Shown piece after piece: positions 57,037-64,000 of a DNA stretch of 64,000 nt. The stretch is taken from assembly GCA_002270565.1 (NCBI GenBank), contig NQMI01000096.1, positions 1 through 64,000 of the forward strand, written 5' to 3'. The stretch comes from Stenocarpella maydis (Eukaryota > Ascomycota > Sordariomycetes > Diaporthales > Diaporthaceae). The stretch's first letter is position 1. Every line of letters starts with the position of its first letter. The notes below the pieces were generated by a model that worked only from the letters and a program-made list of their open reading frames with translations, did no database searches and had not been told where the DNA came from. The position numbers and the translations under genes are program-made.

Positions 57037-57951
57037 CTAAAAGAAGCGGTTGCTCCGGGGCGTGGTCTGCGCGCTGGAAACATCGTCGACGTGGTTGCAC
57101 AGCGCGACGAACAGATCAAAGAAGAGTTGGCTGCCGCCGTTGTACATCTCGAGCTGCATGGTGCCGCTCCGCTTGAAGGTGGAGCGGCTACGGATGATGA
57201 GGGCGAGGTAGTGAGCCCTCAGCTTGGAGTCGGAGTCCGGCGTGTTGGCATAGGCGTAGCGGGCCGATGCCAGGATGGTGCTGCACTGGATGCCGGTCTG
57301 CAGGCCCTGCTTGCGGAGGGCGACGCGCTTGAGCTCCTCGAGCCCGTACTTGTCGGCCACGCAGTAGATGACCGTGTCCTTGAGCAAGGGCCCGCTCGCG
57401 TCCTGGTGGTAGATGGTCGACTCGATGGAGCTGCGGCCGGCGCCGTCCGCCGGCTGCTCGATCTCCCACGAGTTGCGGCGCTTGCTGTGCACGAGGCGCG
57501 GGTGATAATCACCCTTGTACATGTACTCGAGGACCGAGGAGAAGATCTCGGGGGACTCGTCCGGGAGGGCGATGCGCTTGGCCGAGGCCTCGATGTACTG
57601 GCCCTTGAGGACGTTGGCGAAGTATGGAGAGTTGCAGAGGACGTCTTCGTGGGCGGCGAAGATGCGCTGCTCGTGGCCGATTACGAGGGTGACGATGTGA
57701 CTGACACCACTGTGAGCGAAGGTCATGTCAGAGCGAGCGGCATTGTGATGGCTGTGATGAGATAGAACCGACCTTGAACCAACTGTCGGGGAGGAGTCAA
57801 CAGTTGATGCACTCGTGGCCGTGGCCGGACGCCGACGTGGCTCGTGGCGACGCTTCGAGACACCAGCCTCACGGGTGAATGAGGAGCTTGATTTGCCATA
57901 CTTTGAGCCCTTGGAAAAGCTCTGCTTGGTTGAGTTGCCCCGTGAGAACAT
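57037..57951 (-). CDS. BTB/POZ-domain protein
   Basis: A 304-aa intronless frame. Residues 1-75 are basic and Ser-rich. The BTB core at about 80-150 reads SHIVTLVIGHEQRIFAAHED, LCNSPYFANVLKGQYIEASA and PEIFSSVLEYMYKGDYHPRL, the usual fold used for dimerisation and often for Cullin-3 binding. A Ser/Asp loop follows, then the BACK-like DTVIYCVADKYGLEELKRVA and an ending ALCNHVDDVSSAQ. No DNA-binding or Kelch part is present, so the partner is unknown. A short intron cannot be ruled out in the N-terminal Ser/His stretch (residues 52-75). GGGAAG repeats upstream (58164-58200) lie in the leader or promoter. Confidence 0.85.
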   Translation of the reverse strand: MFSRGNSTKQSFSKGSKYGKSSSSFTREAGVSKRRHEPRRRPATATSASTVDSSPTVGSRSVLSHHSHHNAARSDMTFAHSGVSHIVTLVIGHEQRIFAAHEDVLCNSPYFANVLKGQYIEASAKRIALPDESPEIFSSVLEYMYKGDYHPRLVHSKRRNSWEIEQPADGAGRSSIESTIYHQDASGPLLKDTVIYCVADKYGLEELKRVALRKQGLQTGIQCSTILASARYAYANTPDSDSKLRAHYLALIIRSRSTFKRSGTMQLEMYNGGSQLFFDLFVALCNHVDDVSSAQTTPRSNRFF

Positions 57952-58960
57952 GTCGGCCCTCCCTCGTCTCTGGTCTCATTGAACAGCGTTGTGGTGCTCG
58001 GGTATGGAGGATGAACAGGTCGGAAACAAAAGCAGAATTACGATGGTCTTGACAGAACGAGAAGAGAGCGGAAAAGATTAAAAGAGAAAGATTTTGGGCA
58101 GAGGTATGGACTGATGGGGATGGTGACGGGCGGAGAGAAGCGACCTACCTCAGGCAGCAAGGCAAACGGAAGGGAAGGGAAGGGAAGGGAAGGGAGGGGG
58201 GATTCGTAAGGAGTGCGAGGCAAGACGGGAGGCAGCCGTGGCATTTATACTCTGGCTCGGGGCGGCGCCCGCATCAGGCCTGATCAGCGCTGAGCGTCCC
58301 AGGTGCATCCGGGTTGGTGACGGTACAGCACAGTCGCGATAAGGCGGCCAGCCAGTCGCGTCCAGAAAAGCGTTGCTCCAGATCCCTGTCAGCTCCCTGT
58401 CGCGTAGCCCACGCCCGGGCACGTGACCTGTTTCTGTGGGGCTGTGGGCGACGGCGGCCTGCTGGTTGGGCGGGCGCTCGGCCAGGCAAGGACTCATCGG
58501 TCCAGGTGTGAGACGTGTGAGACCCGAGTTTAATTGAGCAGCAGGGTCCAGGTGCGAGGCTGGCCCGGCCGGTACGTACCCACACGCTTCGTGTCAAGGG
58601 AGGGCACCAAGGGACATGGTTAGTCATGTCACTAGCGCGTAGTGTGTGCCATCCGCTGGGGGGTGTGCAAGTTGTGACCACTACCAGGCAAGACCCAAAG
58701 CACCGCGTACCCCGGTGGTTAGACGAGCTGTCATCAAAAATGCCAAACATCGGGGCTGGGCACCCGGTGAGGTGCACGGCTGGTCGGCTCTGACAGTATG
58801 CACTCACTCCCGGTTAATTCTGCACGTCTACTTACCGCCAACGAGACACAAGCTAACGGAAGTGGTCAGAAGCCAGCATCCTACAACGGGTGTCACTCAG
58901 TTGGCCCTCAGCCGGTATTGGAGGGCAGCTCAAAATACCCCCCTTCTCCCCATGCAATAC
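57952..58960. other. Intergenic region upstream of the BTB gene
   Basis: 1 kb. A GAAGG-type purine run is at 58164-58200 and a pyrimidine/purine-biased leader precedes the BTB ATG. A frame at 58646-58960 is open but has no motif until the CorA-like sequence begins. Confidence 0.5.
58164..58200. repeat. GGGAA tandem repeat
   Basis: Six or so GGGAA units about 210-250 bp upstream of the BTB gene start (minus). Confidence 0.85.
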
Positions 58961-59367
58961 GGCTCCCGGCTCAACAAGGATCTCGCATGCAAGCACGCTC
59001 TCCACATCATGAGTGAACTTTTTCAATTTGCCGCTACTACAGAGATTCAATTTCTGAGTCTCATCTCAGCCAAGATTCACCAAGAATTATCTTTGATCGG
59101 AGAGTCCAATATTATACGTAACCATACCATCTCACTCCTCAATCTTAAGTACCTACATCAAGACGCAGTTGACGCTTGAGATAGCGCCACAGAGGAACAG
59201 GCATGGAGACACTAGTCAACATTTCAGCGTTGGAGGAGGCTAGGTGGTCTTACAGCATAGCAGCAAAAGTGCAGGGACTCACTATGATTGCAACAGTTTT
59301 CATCCCCCTCTCATTCATATATTCAGTCTTGGGTACGAATTTCAAGGAGCTTGTCTCAGGTCCCTAA
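58961..59367 (+). pseudogene. Broken CorA-like Mg2+ transporter relic
   Basis: Two family segments are in different frames with stops between. The first (about 58985-59180) reads KHALHIMSELFQFAATTEIQ then FLSLISAKI, the helical stretch found in fungal CorA-like proteins. The second (about 59225-59360) reads SALEEARWSYSIAAKVQGLT, then MIATVFIPLSFIYSVLGTNF, matching the first membrane helix and pore of CorA proteins. The conserved GMN pore signature is GTN here, and the frame ends soon after. The two frames differ and the first ends in a stop at about 59177. Intact relatives are Mg2+ channels of the membrane and are often multicopy in fungi. I infer a dead fragment. Confidence 0.75.
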
Positions 59368-59499
59368 CCTATGAGGAAGTATTTTGCTTCAGCGTTACCA
59401 CTTATTGCGAAGACATATAGATATCTAAAAGCAAAGAGGGGATCTAGTACAAATATTGAACTTAGCTCTCTTATCTATCTTGATATAATATCGATTGTC
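59368..59499. other. AT-rich spacer
   Basis: Transition from the CorA relic into the AT-rich retroelement region. No feature is supported. Confidence 0.4.
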
Positions 59500-59741
59500 T
59501 GTCAACAGGTGTACATAAATATCCGTATTGTGGCAATAGTAGTGTGCAACAGCACATTGGTGGGCTATCGCTACAGCCACCGTACTGTAGCCAGAGGGCG
59601 TAGTTGCTTACTAAGCAACTACCACCCACTATATAGACCCGAGATAGCTGGCGGGCTACGCCCACTGCACCCACTACTCGAGACAGAGAGAAATACAAGA
59701 ACAACACCCCACTCATATTGCAATACGTGACCCATCCAACA
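59500..59741 (+). mobile_element. Candidate 5' LTR of the Copia relic
   Basis: A 242-bp segment starting TGTCAACA and ending CCAACA, with a TATATAGA box at about 59632 and strong palindromes (GTAGTTGCTTA-C-TAAGCAACTAC at 59600-59622; GGGCGTAG...CTACGCCC). TG...CA ends, the GGGCTACGCCC-like symmetric core and a TATA box suit a Copia LTR. A matching 3' copy was not found, so the call is tentative. Confidence 0.4.
59600..59622. repeat. Perfect 11-bp-arm palindrome
   Basis: GTAGTTGCTTA, one central C, then TAAGCAACTAC. It lies inside the candidate LTR. Confidence 0.9.
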
Positions 59742-59775
59742 CTAATCAGTGGTTGCAAGGGCAACCACAGATTAG
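59742..59775. repeat. 34-bp hairpin downstream of the candidate LTR
   Basis: Arms of 15 bp with one mismatch (CTAATCAGTGGTTGC and GCAACCACAGATTAG) around an AAGG loop. It begins directly after the candidate LTR end, where a primer binding site would be expected. Confidence 0.85.
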
Positions 59776-60009
59776 CAAGGATTAAAGAGACAGATCATTA
59801 CTGCTTTAATAGTGGCTATGCTAACAGTACTAACGGCATCACTCCTTAAAGACACTCNGCTTTATTTGCTAGAAGGAAGGATGCTGGTTATTAAATTACT
59901 CTTTTGAAGAGCACCAAAAGGCCAAAGGCACATATATAAACATATATAGCGCTATAGATTAACCCCCTTTAGATAATGAATTTCACGCATTCCTTATTAA
60001 CTATAAGGG

Positions 60010-63000
60010 CATCAACTATAAGGGCAACAACTAGGAGAGCACCAGTATGTTTATTAGCAATACTAAAGCCTAAGAAAACTACATATAGCTAGTAGACTAA
60101 GCTTTCCTCTATACCTTTAATATTAATAACAACAAGGAGGACTAGGACGGCCCCAGCTCCGTAACTAATGAGAATAATATTAGCAGTAGTAATAATAAAG
60201 CTGATAAGGAAGCCAGTAATATTAAGGAAGTCTTTATAATAGATAACTACTTGCGCTAGCGCTTCTAGGGGATCCTCCTGGATACTGGTGCAGCTAACTA
60301 TTCCACTGCTGGGTACAACCAATATACTGCTCTATAGCAACTATTATCTATTGCTCTTGATAAGTCTCGCGCAGGTGAAGCATTAGTTTGCTTTAGACCA
60401 GGAAAACTACTATAGTTAATAGGAGCAACTATAGTTAATATAGCAGCCAGCAACTTAACATTCTATATAATAAAGATAGTAACCCCTTTCCTCTTATGTG
60501 TGCAAGATATAGATATATACTCACTCTTCATGCTAAATATGACTAATAAAGTTGTATAATATAAGCTAAATTAGCAGCATAAGAAGATATTTCCTATCAC
60601 TTGGAAGTAGGGATACCTATAGTTCCTTATAAATATTAATAAGGATAATAATACTCTTATTTTTTTCCTTATAGAAGTTAAATTACGGTGATTATATAGA
60701 TAATTTGAATACCCATCTGTTGATTATCTTTCCCAGCTGTTAATAAGCACAGGCTATAATATTGATTCCTTAGCATTAGAGGCTATTACCAAGTTCTATT
60801 ACTACTACTAAATGCACTCTCTTATGCCCTAAAGATTCAAGTTCAACCTTCATAATGATATTAACTTTAACTATAAGGTTGTTATAGATATAATATACTT
60901 AATAGGCCTTCCTGTACTATACATTATTAACTTAGCTACTTCCTTTTAAGCTGGATAATTCTTACCTTCTCTTTCTACTAAAGATATATAGGAAGCCCTA
61001 TAAAGTTGCTAGATTAATATATATATGGGTCCCCCGGACTGCCTTATATCTAATATAGGGACTAACTTTGCTTCTAGTGAGTTCAAGAGTATAGCATGTA
61101 TTATAAGGATTATATATAAATAAATACCTACGGAAGTATATTAGTTAATTAGTAAAGTAGAGTGATATTATACTTCTTTATATAGGGCTTTTAATATCTT
61201 ATATGCTAAGTTATTAACTATATTTACTAAGGAAGCCATATTATAGACAAGCTTTGCAGCAGTTAATAATACAGTTGGCCTGGATGGCCTTATGCTAACT
61301 CTCCTAGTGTTTGGAGTATACCTACATGTAATGAAAGACTCTGCCCCTATGCTATCTACTCTAAGGAGAGCTAAGGCAGTATAGAAGGTAATAAAGGATA
61401 TTAGGAGAATTAATACAGTATGTAAAATCAATAAAGTATTATATATAAGGAACAGCCTAGATATATTGGGAATCTTAAGCCTTTTACTATAGAGTGAAGT
61501 ATGCATATAGTGAGAAAAGACTGGGTGGTAAGGCCTATATAAACTGCTCTCTATTGATAACCACGATATGATAATTAACCTACTAAATGGACCAGTTGTT
61601 TTCCAGTTAACCCTTATATAGCCATACTACTAGGATAAAGAAGGACCTATTAATCTACTAAACCCTGATAATATCCCTAAGGAGCTAGTATGCTTTAAGC
61701 TAGACCCCATACTGGCTATCCCTAACCCAGTAGTCCCTTAATGATAAGGATAACTATAGGGAATTAAGAGCAAGCAGAAGGCAGTTATTACTACAGATAA
61801 TAACAATAACAACCTTACTGCTAATAATAATGATAATAAGATGAAAGATAAGATTGTTGCCTATATATTCCTTACCCAATATAAAATCAAGAACTACAAA
61901 CTCGCTCTAAAGCTCCGCTAGGATAGCATTATTACTACCCCAAGCAACCCCTTTAAGGAGTTAAATAATAGGGAAGTATCTAAACTAATTGGCTAAGGAA
62001 TATTCCAGTTTAAGCAGTTTAATAAGAGAAAATACAGAGAAATACAGATCTTTAAGTCTTACATTATTAGGGAGATTAAGAGTAAAACTAAGAAGCCATA
62101 TAAAAAGTCCCGCCTAGTTATAGCCAGCTTTAGGGATCTTATAAAATATAAGATTCTTATATAATTACTAATAGTATAATATATAAGTTATTAACTCCTT
62201 CTTACCTTTATACCTTTTTTAATAACTAAGGGACTACATCTTGAACTCTATGATATTACCTAAGCCTATCTATAGTTAAAATCTACACTTAAGAGGCCCA
62301 TCTTATGCTATCTTCCTCCTAAAATAAGGGGTAAATACCTGGCTAGCATGATTATAAGGGTAATTAAGCCTCTATATAGTGTTGCTAAAGCTAGCATGCA
62401 CTAGTAGGCCATGTACTATAAATACTATATTGAGAAGCTGGGGATGATTATATCTATATATAACCCGTGCCTCCTAATAGCTAACTATAGTAGTAAGGGT
62501 AGCGAGGATATCTTTAGTATTACTACTATGCAGACTGATGATACCCTTACCCTCTATACCCTGGCTTTCTTAGAACTTAAGGAGCAAAAGATTAAGAAGG
62601 AGGAGATCTGCTGCAAGCTAAAGGATAAATTAACCCCTAAGAGATTACTGGACTTTAATGGTATGAAGATCACAATGTTATATAATGGCATTATACATCT
62701 TAAACAGAAGGGCTAAGGGGTAAAGATATAGCTAATTAACTATACAGCTATAGATTGCATTCAACAGTATATAGAATAATGCACATGAGGAGCATATCTA
62801 GCTTCTATTTGCCATCTGGAAGCAGCATTTAACCTCTCTATTGCAGCATAAATTCAAGACCCCAAAGAAGAGGACTATACTAAGTTGAATAGGCGGCTAA
62901 AGTGGCAAGCAGACCACCTTGACTGTAGCCTTAACTATATTCCTCTGGACCTTGCGGCAGCTAAGTTGATAATCTTTGTGGATGGGTCTTTTGCTAATAA

Positions 63001-63092
63001 TAAGGACCTCAGTTCCTAAATTAGCTATATAATTACTTTAGTAAATGAAAAGCAAACCAAGCAACCATCTGATGAATTTGTGCTATAGAATA
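60010..63092 (+). mobile_element. RIP-type decayed Ty1/Copia retrotransposon (pol relic)
   Basis: Despite many TAA/TAG stops the polyprotein can be read in order. The protease motif LLDTGA is at about 60275-60292. The integrase part runs from about 60700 (GAG-pre-integrase-like) and has PPDCLISNIGTNFASSEFK at about 61030-61086 and LVFGVYLHV near 61300. Reverse transcriptase has ELYDIT-stop-AYL near 62240 and KPLYSVAKA then YYIEKLGMIISIYNPCLLIA near 62400-62480. The late RT MQTDDTLTLYTLAFLELKEQ is near 62530 and RNase H (VDGSFANNKDLSS) near 62980-63015. The PR-INT-RT-RH order marks Copia rather than Gypsy. Sequence is very AT-rich, and stops occur where related elements have Gln. The element is cut within RNase H at about 63092, where GC-rich DNA starts. 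The unknown base at 59858 lies upstream. No intact product is possible. Confidence 0.9.
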
Positions 63093-63555
63093 GCATTCAG
63101 TTCAGCGTGTGTGTGTTTCGGCAGGGTCGCAGTATGGTGCTCTGAGGCGAATTGGGACGATTGACAATGGTCTGGACAACTTTGTATTGAATTAAGTTGG
63201 GCTTCTGTAAGCCCTCCTTATATACCCTCCGACGTCGTCTCACCCCTGGGCACGCTGCGGTCGGCTCTGGTGCAAATTTGCAAATGCCGGAAAATTCGCC
63301 CTTCCAACACACCATCTTTGGTTCCAAGCAGCCAGCCAACCATAGCCCTAGCAATGCCCAAATTAAGTACATACAAACTTCAGAAATCAGGCTATCCAAT
63401 GCACTAAGTCATATACTTTTTGGGTAAGAAATAAGGGTAATGCAGAGGTCTGAATTAAGGTGCAAATGCAGGCCAAAATAATCGACTCACGGCCACCAAA
63501 CTCATCTTGCGTCACGCACGCACTGGGCGTACTTAGCGAAAATCGCCTGACTCGC

Positions 63556-63630
63556 AAGTCTAGGGTAACTCCTTGCTAGAAAGTCTAGGGTAACTCCTTA
63601 CAACGAAGTCTAGGGTAACTCCTTGCACGG
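63556..63630 (+). repeat. 25-bp tandem repeat, 3 copies
   Basis: Three units of AAGTCTAGGGTAACTCCTT plus a variable 6-bp tail (GCTAGA, ACAACG, GCACGG). They end 47 bp before the assembly gap. Confidence 0.95.
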
Positions 63631-63677
63631 AGTACCAACGCCCTGCTGAGCGGTTCCGTTTAACAAACCATTTATAT

Positions 63678-63851
63678 NNNNNNNNNNNNNNNNNNNNNNN
63701 NNNNNNNNNNNNNNNNNNNNNNNNNNNNNNNNNNNNNNNNNNNNNNNNNNNNNNNNNNNNNNNNNNNNNNNNNNNNNNNNNNNNNNNNNNNNNNNNNNNN
63801 NNNNNNNNNNNNNNNNNNNNNNNNNNNNNNNNNNNNNNNNNNNNNNNNNNN
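63678..63851. other. Assembly gap (174 N)
   Basis: A run of unknown bases next to tandem repeats, consistent with a scaffold join in repetitive DNA. Contents unknown. Confidence 1.
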
Positions 63852-64000
63852 AAGAGGGAGAGCGAGAGGACAAAACCTCCACACACACAAAAAGGCACAC
63901 GTTCTGCCAGAGCCCTGATCAAGCAACCACCCCAAGAGGAGCGTGGAAGGCAAGAAGAGGAGCCCCTGACGCGATAGGAGAGTTATGAGGGGAATAGAGG

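Larger units (their letters stand above)
63093..64000. other. Repeat- and gap-rich window end
   Basis: GC-rich sequence follows the truncated Copia relic, then a 25-bp tandem repeat, an assembly gap, and 149 bp of flank after the gap. No gene is supported. Confidence 0.5.

Noticed and set aside
63556..63630. Telomere or subtelomere repeat (contains TAGGGT)
   Set aside because: The period is 25 bp and TTAGGG does not occur in tandem.

Overview
The window is nuclear DNA from a filamentous ascomycete (Pezizomycotina; Sordariomycetes is my best guess). Coding regions are GC-rich, introns are short (about 50-110 nt) with GTRNGT donors and YAG acceptors, proteins have long disordered tails, and the gene set is fungal: TAF2, GCN5, an SAS4-domain protein, CDC26, OST5, a Zn2Cys6 regulator. 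Two AT-rich blocks (about 34.4-37.0 kb and 59.4-63.1 kb) look like RIP-type (repeat-induced point mutation) DNA. No bacterial operon, CRISPR array, rRNA or convincing tRNA was seen. Species cannot be named from the sequence alone.

Layout. 0-4.3 kb: a macro-domain (Poa1-like) phosphatase, a decayed NACHT/ankyrin NLR-like gene, and a PX-domain Ypt35-like protein. 4.7-16.6 kb: an IQM-like calmodulin-binding protein (minus), divergent from an SAS4-domain chromatin protein (plus), then TAF2 (plus). 18.2-23.2 kb: CDC26 (APC/C) and a 1,111-aa fungal protein of unknown function, both minus. 23.2-28.8 kb: 5.7 kb without a supported gene, carrying clustered CTACACTA and TACCTAGGTA-type sites. 28.8-33.4 kb: a dense housekeeping block with RAD1 (9-1-1 clamp) and the three-exon micro-gene OST5 on minus, and GCN5 on plus. 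33.4-43.5 kb: mostly gene-free, with an AT-rich block, a GGGCC minisatellite, one conserved hypothetical gene, a 15-bp tandem repeat and simple repeats. 43.5-51.2 kb: a DUF7514-type protein, a DUF1772 membrane protein, a GNAT acetyltransferase and a Zn2Cys6 regulator. 51.5-51.9 kb: a non-autonomous hAT-like element with inverted ends and a probable 8-bp target duplication. 52.2-58 kb: ribosomal protein eL20, CSN12 and a BTB/POZ protein. 58.9-63.1 kb: a broken CorA-like Mg2+ transporter relic and a stop-riddled Ty1/Copia retrotransposon. The end is repeat-rich and has an assembly gap.

The genes do not form one pathway. Shared themes are transcription and chromatin (TAF2, GCN5, SAS4 protein, Zn2Cys6 factor), genome integrity and cell cycle (RAD1, CDC26) and basic protein or membrane biology (eL20, OST5, Ypt35). 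The most notable non-genic signals are the hAT-like element with its inner minisatellite, whose repeat unit recurs inverted 17 kb away; the Copia relic, whose stops fall at expected Gln codons; and two decayed accessory genes (NLR and CorA). The GCN5 reading frame has an unusually long in-frame N-terminal extension.
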